From: REEB506 sp040381035
Lineage (GTDB): Bacteria > Pseudomonadota > Alphaproteobacteria > Caulobacterales > Aquidulcibacteraceae
Direction of reading: 5' to 3'
NCBI GenBank assembly: GCA_040381035.1
Contig: JBEIHY010000010.1
Coordinates: 1-64,000 of the forward strand
DNA length: 64,000 nt
Part shown: in pieces, positions 34,792 to 44,472 of the stretch
How the letters are laid out: each line of letters begins with the position of its first letter
How positions within the stretch are numbered: position 1 is the first letter of the stretch
Position numbers and translations under genes: made by a program
The notes under the pieces: generated by a model
Seen by the model: the letters and a program-made list of their open reading frames with translations, nothing else
Databases searched by the model: none
What the model was told of the DNA's origin: nothing

Positions 34792-36774
34792 CTAAACGTC
34801 GATCTCTTCCACGAACTGCGCATTGGCCTGGATGAACTGGAAGCGCAGATCGGCGCGTTTGCCCATCAGGGCCTCGACCAGGCTGTCGACATTGGTTTCT
34901 TCGCCCTCGGGCACGACGACGCGGGCGAGCGTGCGTTTGGTCGGGTCCATCGTGGTTTCCTTCAATTGCGCCGGCATCATTTCGCCAAGGCCTTTGAAGC
35001 GATTGACCTCAACCTTGCGGTTCTTGAACTTGCCGTTCAGCAGCGCCACCCGCTCCTTGTCGTCGCGGACGTAAATGCTGTCCTTGCCGGCAGTGAGGCG
35101 ATAAAGCGGCGGCAGCGCCATGAACAGCCGGCCGTTTTCGATCAGGCCGCGCATCTGGCGATGGAAGAAAGTGATCAGTAGCGCTGCGATATGGGCGCCG
35201 TCGACATCGGCGTCTGTCATGATGATGACGCGCTCATAGCGCAGATCGTCGATGCGGAAGCGCGCGCCGATGCTGACACCGAGCGCCAGGCTGAGATCGC
35301 TCAGTTCGGCATTGCCGGCGAGCTTGTCGGCGCCGGCGTTCGCCACATTGAGGATCTTTCCGCGCAGCGGCAGAATGGCCTGGGTGTTGCGGTCGCGCGC
35401 CTGCTTGGCGCTGCCGCCGGCCGAATCGCCTTCAACGATGAAGATTTCAGTGCCGGCCGCTTCCTGGCGGGCGCAATCGGTGAGCTTGCCGGGCAGGCGC
35501 AGTTTCCGCGTTGCCGACTGGCGCGAGATTTCCTTTTCTTTGCGCCGTTTCAGGCGTTCTTCGGCGCGCTCAATCACCCATTCGAGCAGCCGGTCGGCCT
35601 CTTTCGGGGCGGCCGCGAGCCAATGGTCAAACGCGTCGCGCACGGCGGTTTCCACGATCCGCGCGGCTTCGGTGGTGACCAGCCGGCCTTTGGTTTGGCC
35701 TTCAAACTGGGGTTCTTTGATGAAGACAGAAACGAGTGCGGCGGCCGTGTTCATTACATCGTCGGGCGTGATGAGGGCGGCCTTCTTGTCGTTCTTCAGT
35801 TCAGCGTAACCGCGCAGACCCTTGGAAAGCGCCGCGCGCAGGCCTTGTTCGTGGAAGCCGCCGTCGCCGGTGGGCACGGTGTTGCAATAGGAGCGGGTGA
35901 AGCCGTCGGCCTCGCCGAAGCCGTCTTCCACCCAAGCCACCGCCCATTCGACGCGGCCATGGCCTTCCTTTTTGGCGCTGGCGCCGACGAACGGCGTTGT
36001 TGTGACGACGCGCTTTTCAGTGATTTGCTCATTGAGGAAATCGGCCAAGCCATTGGGAAATTTCAGCACCGCCTCGGCCGGCGTGGGATCGCCATCTTTC
36101 AAGCGCTCGGGCGCGCATTTCCAGCGGATTTCCGCGCCGCGATGCAGATAGGCCTTGGAACGCGCCATCTGGAACAGACGCGCCGGCTTGAACGCCGCGC
36201 CTTTGCCGAAAATGTCCGGATCCGGATGAAACGCCACGCGCGTGCCGCGCCGATTGGGGGCCTGGCCGATCTGTTTCAGCGGGCCTTGCGGCACGCCGCG
36301 CGAATAGGATTGGGCATAGAGCTTGCGGTCGCGCGCGACCTCCACCTCCAGCTTGTCGGCGAGCGCATTGACCACCGACACGCCAACCCCGTGCAGGCCG
36401 CCGGAGGTTTCATAGGCCTTGGAGCTGAACTTGCCGCCCGAATGCAGCGTGGTGAGGATCACTTCCAGTGCCGACTTTTTCGGAAACTTCGGGTGCGGAT
36501 CGATCGGGATGCCGCGGCCATTGTCGGACACGACCAGCGTGCCGTCCGCCAGCAGCTCAACTTCGATGCGGTCAGCGTGGCCGGCGACCGCCTCGTCCAT
36601 GGAATTGTCGAGCACTTCGGCAAACAGGTGGTGCAAGGCGCGGTCATCGGTGCCGCCAATATACATGCCGGGACGCTTGCGCACCGGTTCAAGGCCTTCA
36701 AGGACTTCGATGTCCTTGGCTGTATAGGCGCCGTGATCCACGTTATCGAAGAGCTTTTTCTGAGCTTGTGCCAT
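34792..36774 (-). CDS. parE: DNA topoisomerase IV subunit B
   Basis: This 660-residue ATPase subunit of topoisomerase IV separates linked daughter chromosomes. It has the GHKL motifs VLDNSMDEAV, VVSDNGRGIPID and GGLHGVGVSVVNALA. It has the Toprim motif EIFIVEGDSAGGSAKQARDR with MTDADVDGAHI, and PLRGKILNV. The length and the start MAQAQKKLFDNV fit alphaproteobacterial ParE rather than GyrB. parC is not in this window. Confidence 0.95.
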   Translation of the reverse strand: MAQAQKKLFDNVDHGAYTAKDIEVLEGLEPVRKRPGMYIGGTDDRALHHLFAEVLDNSMDEAVAGHADRIEVELLADGTLVVSDNGRGIPIDPHPKFPKKSALEVILTTLHSGGKFSSKAYETSGGLHGVGVSVVNALADKLEVEVARDRKLYAQSYSRGVPQGPLKQIGQAPNRRGTRVAFHPDPDIFGKGAAFKPARLFQMARSKAYLHRGAEIRWKCAPERLKDGDPTPAEAVLKFPNGLADFLNEQITEKRVVTTTPFVGASAKKEGHGRVEWAVAWVEDGFGEADGFTRSYCNTVPTGDGGFHEQGLRAALSKGLRGYAELKNDKKAALITPDDVMNTAAALVSVFIKEPQFEGQTKGRLVTTEAARIVETAVRDAFDHWLAAAPKEADRLLEWVIERAEERLKRRKEKEISRQSATRKLRLPGKLTDCARQEAAGTEIFIVEGDSAGGSAKQARDRNTQAILPLRGKILNVANAGADKLAGNAELSDLSLALGVSIGARFRIDDLRYERVIIMTDADVDGAHIAALLITFFHRQMRGLIENGRLFMALPPLYRLTAGKDSIYVRDDKERVALLNGKFKNRKVEVNRFKGLGEMMPAQLKETTMDPTKRTLARVVVPEGEETNVDSLVEALMGKRADLRFQFIQANAQFVEEIDV

Positions 36775-36852
36775 AGGGGCCTCTTACACGAGTCCCGCTA
36801 GGGGTCCATGCCTGGGTTGCGGCAAGGTTAACGCGGGCGGCGGCTCGGCGGA

Positions 36853-37452
36853 TCAGAAAATCCAAAACCCGCCGTTCAAATCGCCCTCGCACTGCTTGAT
36901 CTGGGCGGCGTAGCGGCGGTGGTTGGCCTCAACCTTTGCGGCAACCTGAATCAGCCAGCGCTTACTGCGCCAGGTTCCGCGTTCAAAGCCGCCCTGGCCT
37001 TCGTGATAAGCGAGGTAATGGTTGCGCGCGTCGGTGGGTTTCAGGCCGAGCCGCTTGGCTGAAACGGACGTGTACCAACCGATGAAATCCACTGAATCTT
37101 CAAAGCTGTCGCGGTCGGCGCGGGGGCGGTTGACGGCCTTTTTGTAGTCCGCCCAGGTGGGGTCGAGCGCCTGGGCGTAGCCGAAAGCGGTGGATGGCCG
37201 TTCGCCGGGGATGAACAGGAAGCCGTCTTTGCGCGGCGGGCGGGCGTCGTGGGTGAAGGCCGATTCCTGGTGTATGATCGCCAGCGCCAGGGCCGGATCG
37301 AGGCCCCAGCGGTCCTCAGCGGCCTTGGCGGCGCGCCACCAGGGCTTCTTCTGGGCAAAGATCGCACAGGCATTGTCGGCTTGGGCCGGCGGATCAAGGC
37401 TGGCGCAGGCGGCAAGCGAGCTGGCGAGGGCAAAGGCGATCAAGGGACGCAT
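36853..37452 (-). CDS. Lytic transglycosylase (SLT-like) lipoprotein
   Basis: This 199-residue protein has a lipoprotein signal (LIAFALASSLAACASL) and an SLT-type lysozyme fold. The catalytic Glu is in LAIIHQESAF, with TAFGYAQALDPTWADYK and HYLAYHEGQGGF as the later motifs. It cleaves peptidoglycan glycan strands, anchored in the outer membrane. The start at 37452 gives MRPLIAFALAS; an ATG three codons earlier is possible. Confidence 0.88.
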   Translation of the reverse strand: MRPLIAFALASSLAACASLDPPAQADNACAIFAQKKPWWRAAKAAEDRWGLDPALALAIIHQESAFTHDARPPRKDGFLFIPGERPSTAFGYAQALDPTWADYKKAVNRPRADRDSFEDSVDFIGWYTSVSAKRLGLKPTDARNHYLAYHEGQGGFERGTWRSKRWLIQVAAKVEANHRRYAAQIKQCEGDLNGGFWIF

Positions 37453-37509
37453 GGCAGCCACCCTAACCGGGCTTGGTTAAGGCGGGCTTGAACTGTGCCC
37501 CAAACGCAA

Positions 37510-37536
37510 ACGGGCCGGGGGATCGCCCCGGCCCGT
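37510..37536 (-). terminator. Intrinsic terminator after glnA
   Basis: Perfect 11-bp arms (37510-37520 with 37526-37536, five-base loop) lie 20 bases beyond the glnA stop and are followed on the minus strand by TTTGCGTTTG. Confidence 0.8.
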
Positions 37537-37556
37537 CAAATCGCTGATTGTTTAGT

Positions 37557-38972
37557 TTACGCCTTGTAATACATATCGAACTCGACCGGGTGCGGGTGCA
37601 TCCGGAAGCGGTCGTTTTCTTCGCGCTTGAGATCAAGATACGCGTCGATCATGTCGTCATCCATGACGCCGCCTTTTTTCAGGAACGCGCGGTCGGCGTC
37701 CAAGGCGTTGATTGCTTCTTCCAGGCTGCCGCACACGGTCGGCACCTGCTTCAGCTCCTCAGGCGGCAGATCATAGAGGTTCTTGTCGAGCGGCGGGCCC
37801 GGATCGATCTTGTTTTCGATGCCGTCGAGGCCAGCCATCATCAGCGCGACATAGCTGAGATACATATTGCCGGCCGGGTCGGGGAAGCGAACTTCCACGC
37901 GCTTGGCCTTGGAGCCCGTGCCATAGGGAATGCGGCACGAGGCCGACCGGTTGCGGGCCGAATAGGCCAGCAGCACCGGCGCTTCATAGCCCGGCACGAG
38001 GCGCTTATAGCTGTTGGTCGTGGAGTTGGTGAAAGCGTTGATCGCTTTGGCGTGCTTGATGATGCCGCCGATATAATACTTACACATCATCGACAGGCCG
38101 GCATAATCATCGCCCGCAAACAGGTTCTGGCCGCCTTTCCAAATCGACTGGTGAACGTGCATCCCGGAGCCGTTGTCCTTGTAATAGGGCTTGGGCATGA
38201 AGGTCGCGGACTTGCCATAAGCGTGGGCGACGTTCTGGATCACGTACTTATAAAGGTTCATGCTGTCGGCCATGCGCACCAGCGTGTTGAACTTTAGGCC
38301 AAGTTCGTGCTGGGCGGGCGCCACTTCGTGGTGGTGCTTTTCCGGGATCAGGCCGATTTCGGCCATAGTGGCGAGCATTTCGGCGCGCAGATCTTGGGCG
38401 CTGTCGATCGGATTGACTGGGAAATAACCGCCCTTGGGGCCCGGCCGCATGCCGAGGTTTCCGCCCTCATTGACGGCGCGATAATCCTTGCCGGTATTGA
38501 ACGGCAGCTCGGTGGAATCGAACGAATAGCCGGTATTGTGCGGGTCGGTGTTCCAGCGCACATCGTCGAACACGAAAAACTCGGCTTCCGGGCCGAAATA
38601 GGCGGTGTCACCCACGCCAGAGGACTTCAGATAGGTCTCGGCCTTTTTCGCGATCGAGCGCGGATCGCGGTTATAGGGCGCCATCGTGCCCGGCTCGAGA
38701 ATGTCGCAAAACAATGCCAGCGTAGTGTGCTGGTAGAACGGATCGATATGGGCGCCCAACGGGTCGGGCAGCATCACCATGTCGCTCTCATTGATCGCCT
38801 TCCAGCCGGCGATCGAGGAGCCGTCAAACATCGTGCCGTCGGTGAAGATCGCATCGTCGATCATCGAGACGTCGAACGTGACGTGCTGCATCTTGCCGCG
38901 CAGATCGGTGAACCGCAGGTCGACATATTGCACGTCCTGCTCTTTGATCATCTTTTTGATTTCTTCGGACAT
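37557..38972 (-). CDS. glnA: Glutamine synthetase type I
   Basis: This 471-residue enzyme makes glutamine from glutamate, ammonia and ATP. It has FDGSSIAGW, NEGGNLGMRPGPKGGYFPV, HHHEVAPAQHE, KPYYKDNGSGMHVHQSIWK, NRSASCRIPY, and NLYDLPPEE, whose Tyr is the adenylylation site of GlnA-beta enzymes. It follows glnB on the same strand after 106 bases. Control by PII and GlnE adenylylation is expected from the family. Confidence 0.97.
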   Translation of the reverse strand: MSEEIKKMIKEQDVQYVDLRFTDLRGKMQHVTFDVSMIDDAIFTDGTMFDGSSIAGWKAINESDMVMLPDPLGAHIDPFYQHTTLALFCDILEPGTMAPYNRDPRSIAKKAETYLKSSGVGDTAYFGPEAEFFVFDDVRWNTDPHNTGYSFDSTELPFNTGKDYRAVNEGGNLGMRPGPKGGYFPVNPIDSAQDLRAEMLATMAEIGLIPEKHHHEVAPAQHELGLKFNTLVRMADSMNLYKYVIQNVAHAYGKSATFMPKPYYKDNGSGMHVHQSIWKGGQNLFAGDDYAGLSMMCKYYIGGIIKHAKAINAFTNSTTNSYKRLVPGYEAPVLLAYSARNRSASCRIPYGTGSKAKRVEVRFPDPAGNMYLSYVALMMAGLDGIENKIDPGPPLDKNLYDLPPEELKQVPTVCGSLEEAINALDADRAFLKKGGVMDDDMIDAYLDLKREENDRFRMHPHPVEFDMYYKA

Positions 38973-39078
38973 TCTTTGCTCCTCAGCCCCTTGGTCACAG
39001 CCCGTTGCGGGTTCGTGTAAACGCCCCGCCCGCGGGCTGCGCGAGCGGAGCGAGAAAGCTTCTTTGCGGCGTCAGCGA

Positions 39079-39417
39079 TCAGACCGCGGACGCGCCCTGT
39101 TCGCCGGTGCGGATCCGGATCACATTAGCGACATCCAAGACGAAAATCTTGCCGTCGCCGATTTTGCCCGTCTTCGCGGCCTTCTGGATCGCTTCGAGGG
39201 CGGCGTCGAGTTGGCCGTCATCGACAACCACTTCAATCTTCAGTTTTGGCAGGAAGTCGACGACATATTCCGCGCCGCGATAGAGTTCGGTGTGGCCCTT
39301 TTGGCGGCCGAACCCCTTGGCTTCCACCACCGTCATACCCTGCAGGCCGATTTCCTGGAGGGCTTCTTTCACATCATCGAGCTTGAACGGCTTGATGACG
39401 GCTTCGATCTTTTTCAT
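39079..39417 (-). CDS. glnB: Nitrogen regulatory protein P-II
   Basis: This 112-residue protein begins MKKIEAVIKPFKLDDVKEAL and has the T-loop Tyr51 (TELYRGAEYVVDF), the uridylylation site, and GDGKIFVLDV. It senses 2-oxoglutarate and ATP/ADP to control GS adenylylation. The start at 39417 is the standard PII start, with AAAAGGA upstream. Placement before glnA makes GlnB, not GlnK, the best name. Confidence 0.95.
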   Translation of the reverse strand: MKKIEAVIKPFKLDDVKEALQEIGLQGMTVVEAKGFGRQKGHTELYRGAEYVVDFLPKLKIEVVVDDGQLDAALEAIQKAAKTGKIGDGKIFVLDVANVIRIRTGEQGASAV

Positions 39418-39695
39418 GCGGCACGATCCTTTTCCCAAAGCACCCAATGGCGGCCGTTCGGGCCGTCAGTCCCGCCGCTGACCTGACATCTTGGATTAAG
39501 CGGCGCTTTAGGGATTGTCCACGCCGGTGAGGGCGTCTGCGTCAATCTCGCCGGCCTGTGGGCGGGGCCGAAACGATCTGGCGCCCGTTTTGGAGGCGCC
39601 GGCGCCTGCTGGCGGGGCGGCGGCGCTGACGCAGCGGCGCCGATGGACAGGCCCCGCGCTTTGGCGCAATCCGGCGGTAAGATAGGGAGTTGTCC

Positions 39696-41231
39696 ATGAC
39701 TGATCCGCGCACGCCCGTTCTGATCGGGGCCGGGCAATGGACCGTCCGCAAGGGCCAGACGCCGGGGCCCCGCGCGATGGCCAAGCATGTGGCAGAGCTC
39801 GCCGCCGCGGACGCCGGCCTGACGCCTCAGCATCTGGCCGGGATTGACCACTTGGCGGTGGTTGGGTTCACGGTCGATGCGCCGGGCCAGGTCGCCAAAA
39901 TCCCGTTTCCGCGGCTCAGCAATCCGCCCGCCGCGATTGCAGAAGACCTCGCAGCCAAGCCGCGCCGAATGGTTTACACCTATATGGGCGGCAACACTCC
40001 GCAGGCGCTGGTGAATTGGGCCGCAGAAGAAATTGCCGAAGGCCGCGCCGATTTGGCGCTGCTGGTTGGGGCTGAATATCTCGGAAGCCTCGCCAAAGGC
40101 TTCGCCAGCGGCGCAGACCTTTCCCACTATGGCGGCGGTCCCGAAGGCCAGCCGGAGCGCTGGGGCGATGACCGCGCCGATTGCAGCCCGGCTGAAAACG
40201 CCCATGGCGTTAGTTTTCCGGCCAATACCTATCCGTTGTTTGAGAACGCCCTACGCGCCCATCGCGGGCTGTCGATCGACGCGCACAATGCCGCGATGGC
40301 GCGCCTGTTTGCCCCGTTTAGCGCGGTGGCCGCAGCCAATCCGCACGCCTGGTTCCCGGTCGCGCGCAAGCCCGAGGAACTGGTGAGCGTTAGCCCCGAT
40401 AACCGGATGGTCGGTTTTCCGTACCCGAAATATTTGAACGCCATCATTCAGGTCGATCAAGCCGCCGCGGTGCTGATGGCTTCGACCGCCGAGGCTGACC
40501 GGCTTGGCGTTGCCGCGGAAAAGCGCGTTTTTCTGCATGGCTGTGCTGACGCCACCGAAGTGTGGAACCCGATCGATCGGGAAACTTTTCACACCTCGCC
40601 CGCGATCCGCGCGGGAGCCAAAGCCGCCTTCGCCATGGCGGATAAGACCATCGCCGAAGTCGCGGTAATGGACATTTATTCCTGCTTCCCCTCGGCGGTG
40701 GAAATTGCGCTCGCCGAACTTGGCGTGGCGGAGGACGATCCGCGCGGCTTTACGCTGACCGGCGGCTTGCCGTATTTTGGCGGGCCCGGGAACAATTACG
40801 CCATGCATTCGATCGCCGAGATGATGGCGCGCTTGCGGGCGCGCCCGGGTGATTTGGGCCTGATCACGGCCAATGGCTGGTATCTCACCAAGCACGCCTT
40901 CGGTCTATATTCGACCACGCCGACCGAAAGCCGCTGGAGCCGCGGCGACAAATCCGCCCCGCAGGCTGAAATCGCAGCGCAGAAAAAGCCGGTCGTGATC
41001 GCTGAACCCAATGGCGCCGCGACCATCGAAACCTACACGGTCGTGCACGCCCGCGATAAAGTCCGCATGGGCATCGTGATCGGCCGCGACGCGGAGGGCC
41101 GGCGCTTCATCGCCAACACGCCAGACGATGAAGCGACGTTGCTCGATCTCCAGAACCGCGAAGGCGTTGGCCGGCCCGGCCATGTGGTCAGCAGCGCGGG
41201 CGGGAAGAAGAACGTCTTCACGCCGGGCTGA
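39696..41231 (+). CDS. Thiolase-like (SCP-x-type) protein without catalytic cysteines
   Basis: This 511-residue protein has the thiolase superfamily layout (DPRTPVLIGAGQ, then DIYSCFPSAVEIALAELG and GGLPYFGGPGNNYAMHSIAEM). The nucleophile Cys region reads YTYMGGNTPQALVNW with Gly in place of Cys, and the C-terminal CxG motif is replaced by ANGWYLTKHAFGLYS. It should not be a standard acetyl-CoA acetyltransferase. The ATG at 39696 is preferred to TTG at 39690. It lies between glnB and nnr, pointing away from glnB. Confidence 0.8.
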   Translation: MTDPRTPVLIGAGQWTVRKGQTPGPRAMAKHVAELAAADAGLTPQHLAGIDHLAVVGFTVDAPGQVAKIPFPRLSNPPAAIAEDLAAKPRRMVYTYMGGNTPQALVNWAAEEIAEGRADLALLVGAEYLGSLAKGFASGADLSHYGGGPEGQPERWGDDRADCSPAENAHGVSFPANTYPLFENALRAHRGLSIDAHNAAMARLFAPFSAVAAANPHAWFPVARKPEELVSVSPDNRMVGFPYPKYLNAIIQVDQAAAVLMASTAEADRLGVAAEKRVFLHGCADATEVWNPIDRETFHTSPAIRAGAKAAFAMADKTIAEVAVMDIYSCFPSAVEIALAELGVAEDDPRGFTLTGGLPYFGGPGNNYAMHSIAEMMARLRARPGDLGLITANGWYLTKHAFGLYSTTPTESRWSRGDKSAPQAEIAAQKKPVVIAEPNGAATIETYTVVHARDKVRMGIVIGRDAEGRRFIANTPDDEATLLDLQNREGVGRPGHVVSSAGGKKNVFTPG

Positions 41232-41317
41232 GCAGCGCAACTCCCCTCCGCCACAGGCAAAAACGCGCTACGGCGCGGCGATTTTATCTTCGCCCGAAAA
41301 CGCCCTAAGCTCCCGCC

Positions 41318-42772
41318 ATGGACAAAAACGCGATCATCACCGTCGCCCAGATGCGCGCGATGGACGCAGCCGCCCCTGACACGCTGATCCTGATGGAGGC
41401 CGCCGGCGCCGCCGTTGCACGCGAAATCATCGCACGGTTGGCGCCGTGCAAAGTCGCCGTGCTCTGCGGGCCGGGCAATAATGGCGGCGACGGCTATGTC
41501 AGCGCGCGCCATTTGCAGGCGGCCGGCTGGGAGGTGTGGGTTGAGCACATCGCGGCGCCCGCCAGCGCCGATTGCATCGCCATGGCGGCCAAGTGGGAAG
41601 GGACAAGCCTCGAGATCAACCCGGACAATCCGATGGCCGATCTGTTCGTCGATGCGCTGTTTGGCGCGGGCCTGTCGAAACCTTTGGACGGCCACGCCGC
41701 ACGGCTTGCCGCGGCGCCAGCCGCGCGTGTCGTCGCGATTGACATGCCCAGCGGCCTGCCTGGGGATGGCGGGGCGCCAACCGGGCCGCACTTCAAAGCC
41801 GCGCTGACCGTGACGTTTGAGGCCCTGAAGCCGGCGCATGTGCTCGCGCCGGGGCTTGAAGCGTGCGGTGAAGTGGTTGTCGCTGATATCGGCCTGGATC
41901 GGGCATCGGTCGATCAGGTGCTCAACAGCGCCCCGCGCGCTTGGCGCAATGATCCGAGCCTTTGGCGCGATCAATGGCCCTGGCCGCGCGCCGACAGCCA
42001 CAAGCACCGCCGCGGCAGGGTGGCGGTGATCGCGGCGGGCGCGGAAAGTCTCACGGCCGGCGCTGCCCGACTCAGCGCGCGGTCGGCGTTGGCGACGGGC
42101 GCCGGCTGGGTGACGGCGCTGATCGATCCCGCGCAAGCGGCGTTCTTTGCTGAACCAGCGGCGCTGGTGGTCGCTGCCTTTGACGGCCCGCCCAGTGCGA
42201 CCGGGCATGACGCGATCGTGTTCGGCCCTGGCGCGCGGCGCAGCGCTGACACGGCCGCCCTGGCGCGGGCGATGATCGCGATTGATGTAAGCTTGGTGCT
42301 CGATGCCGCAGCCTTATCGAGCCTCGCTGACGCTGGGCCGATTGGCCGGCTGCGCCAGGCGGACGAAGCGCCGCTCGTCATAACCCCGCACGCGGGCGAA
42401 TTCGCCCGTCTGTTCCCGGACCTTGCCGGTGACAAACTCACCCGCGCCCGCGCCGCCGCGTCGCGCACCGGCGCAATCGTGCTGCTCAAGGGCGCTGATA
42501 CGGTCATCAGTGCGCCGGACGGGCGCGCGATCGTCAACACCCACGCCACGCCGTGGCTGGCCAGCGCAGGAACCGGCGATGTGCTGGCCGGCATGATCGC
42601 CGCCGCGCTGGCCGCCAAGCCGGCCGATCCGCTGGCGGCGGTTGCCGCTTGCGCCTGGCTGCATGGCGAGGCCGGCCGCCGCATTGGCCCTGGCCTGATC
42701 GCCGATGACCTGATCGCGATCTTGCCAGATGTGCTCCATGATCTTGCCCCTGACCATTTAAAGCGTGTGTAG
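41318..42772 (+). CDS. nnr: Bifunctional NAD(P)HX epimerase/dehydratase
   Basis: This 484-residue repair enzyme restores hydrated NADH and NADPH. The N-terminal YjeF epimerase domain has CGPGNNGGDGYVSARHL and FVDALFGAGLSKPLDG with AIDMPSGLPGDGG. The C-terminal ATP/ADP-dependent dehydratase domain has TPHAGEFARLFPD, VLLKGADTVISAPDG and SAGTGDVLAGMIAAAL. Both domains look intact. Confidence 0.95.
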   Translation: MDKNAIITVAQMRAMDAAAPDTLILMEAAGAAVAREIIARLAPCKVAVLCGPGNNGGDGYVSARHLQAAGWEVWVEHIAAPASADCIAMAAKWEGTSLEINPDNPMADLFVDALFGAGLSKPLDGHAARLAAAPAARVVAIDMPSGLPGDGGAPTGPHFKAALTVTFEALKPAHVLAPGLEACGEVVVADIGLDRASVDQVLNSAPRAWRNDPSLWRDQWPWPRADSHKHRRGRVAVIAAGAESLTAGAARLSARSALATGAGWVTALIDPAQAAFFAEPAALVVAAFDGPPSATGHDAIVFGPGARRSADTAALARAMIAIDVSLVLDAAALSSLADAGPIGRLRQADEAPLVITPHAGEFARLFPDLAGDKLTRARAAASRTGAIVLLKGADTVISAPDGRAIVNTHATPWLASAGTGDVLAGMIAAALAAKPADPLAAVAACAWLHGEAGRRIGPGLIADDLIAILPDVLHDLAPDHLKRV

Positions 42773-42922
42773 CTGAACCGCGCACGCCTTCTGGCGTTGG
42801 CGCGCGCGATATGTTACGGCGCTCATGGTCGGGCCGAATCTGGGCGTGTGAAAAGGCGTTAAGTGCTTGATCGCGCCATGAAAGTCCCGTTATCTCGAGT
42901 TTTGGTTCTGTGTGAGGCGTCT

Positions 42923-43159
42923 ATGTCCGACGTGTTTGAGCGCGTGAAGGAAATCGTTGTGAAGCACCTGGAGGCGCCGCCGGAAAAGGTGACCGAGAAG
43001 GCCAGCTTCATCGACGATCTGGGCGCCGACAGCCTCGACAATGTCGAGTTGGTCATGGCTTTCGAGGAAGCCTTCGGCATCGAAATCCCGGATGACGCCG
43101 CTGAGCACATCCAAACCGTCGGCGACGCCGTAAAGTTCATCCAAAGCAAGGTCGGCTAA
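42923..43159 (+). CDS. acpP: Acyl carrier protein
   Basis: This 78-residue acidic protein carries the phosphopantetheine site Ser37 in LGADSLDNVELVMAFEE. The ATG at 42923 gives MSDVFERVKEIV, the usual ACP start; the frame extends upstream to 42863 but adds atypical sequence. It is followed by fabF after 23 bases, the standard order. Confidence 0.97.
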   Translation: MSDVFERVKEIVVKHLEAPPEKVTEKASFIDDLGADSLDNVELVMAFEEAFGIEIPDDAAEHIQTVGDAVKFIQSKVG

Positions 43160-43182
43160 CGCGCCCTCGCGAGGACAAGACA

Positions 43183-44472
43183 TTGGCCAAACGTCGCGTC
43201 GTCATCACCGGCATGGGGCTCATCACGCCCCTGGGCGTGGGCGTTGAAACGACGTGGCGTCGGCTGTCTGCTGGGCAGTCAGGCGCGCGGCTGATCGACC
43301 ATTTCGACGTGTCAGACCTGCCGTGCAAAATCGGCTGTGTGATCCCACGCGTTGATGGCCGGGCCGGCGGCGCAGCCGGCCAAGACGGCGTGTTCGATCC
43401 GGACAAGACCATGTCCGGCAAGGAGCAGCGACGGGTCGATGATTTTATTCTCTACGCCATGGCTGCGGCGGATGAGGCCGTGGCCGACAGCGGTTGGAAG
43501 CCTGAAACCGAAGATCAGCGCGCCCGCACCGGCGTGATGATCGGCTCCGGCATTGGCGGGCTGTCAGCGATCGCCGATAACGCGTTGATCTTGGCCAAAG
43601 ACGGGCCGCGTAAGATCAGCCCGTTCTTCATCCCGTCGGCGCTCATCAATCTGGCCTCCGGCCAAGTGTCTATCCGTTACGGGTTTAAAGGCCCCAACCA
43701 CGCCGTGGTCACGGCTTGCGCCACCGGCGCTCACGCCATTGGCGATGCGTCGCGCCTGATCCGTTATGGCGATGCCGATGTAATGGTCGTCGGCGGGGCA
43801 GAGGCGTCCATCTGCCGCTTGGGCTATGCCGGCTTTTGCGCCGCCCGGGCCATGTCGACCGGATTCAACGGCGCCCCCGAAAAGGCCAGCCGCCCCTATG
43901 ACAAGGGCCGCGACGGCTTTGTGATGGGCGAAGGCGCAGGCGTCGTGGTGCTTGAAGAATATCAGCACGCCATCGCCCGTGGGGCAAAAATATATTGTGA
44001 AATCAAAGGCTACGGACTATCCGGCGACGCCTATCATGTCACTGCGCCGGCCGAAGACGGCGATGGCGGCTATCGCGCCATGCGCGCCGCGCTTGCCGAT
44101 TCCGGCCTGACCACGGCAGATATCCAATATGTCAATTCCCACGGCACTTCGACGCCGCTTGGGGATGAGATCGAACTTAAAGCCGTTGAAAGACTATTCG
44201 GGCAAGATGCGGTGAATTTGTCGCTGTCCTCGACTAAGTCGGCCATCGGCCATTTGCTCGGGGCCGCGGGGGCGGTGGAGGCAATCTTTTGCGCGCTCAC
44301 GATCCGAGACGGGGTTATCCCGCCGACGCTGAATCTCGAGGCGCCCTCAGTCGAGACGCCGATCGACCTCACACCCCTGACCGCGAAAAAGCGGAGCGTT
44401 CGTGCAGCGATGTCGAATTCCTTCGGGTTCGGGGGGACCAACGCGGCGATCGTGCTCGCCGCGGTCGATTGA
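43183..44472 (+). CDS. fabF: Beta-ketoacyl-ACP synthase II
   Basis: This 429-residue condensing enzyme has nucleophile Cys in VVTACATGAHAIGDA and the two catalytic His in NSHGTSTPLGD and SAIGHLLGAAG. It extends fatty acyl-ACP chains. Translation starts at TTG (43183, MAKRRVVITGMG) after GAGG. Its stop overlaps the mltG start by one base (TGATG). Confidence 0.96.
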   Translation: MAKRRVVITGMGLITPLGVGVETTWRRLSAGQSGARLIDHFDVSDLPCKIGCVIPRVDGRAGGAAGQDGVFDPDKTMSGKEQRRVDDFILYAMAAADEAVADSGWKPETEDQRARTGVMIGSGIGGLSAIADNALILAKDGPRKISPFFIPSALINLASGQVSIRYGFKGPNHAVVTACATGAHAIGDASRLIRYGDADVMVVGGAEASICRLGYAGFCAARAMSTGFNGAPEKASRPYDKGRDGFVMGEGAGVVVLEEYQHAIARGAKIYCEIKGYGLSGDAYHVTAPAEDGDGGYRAMRAALADSGLTTADIQYVNSHGTSTPLGDEIELKAVERLFGQDAVNLSLSSTKSAIGHLLGAAGAVEAIFCALTIRDGVIPPTLNLEAPSVETPIDLTPLTAKKRSVRAAMSNSFGFGGTNAAIVLAAVD

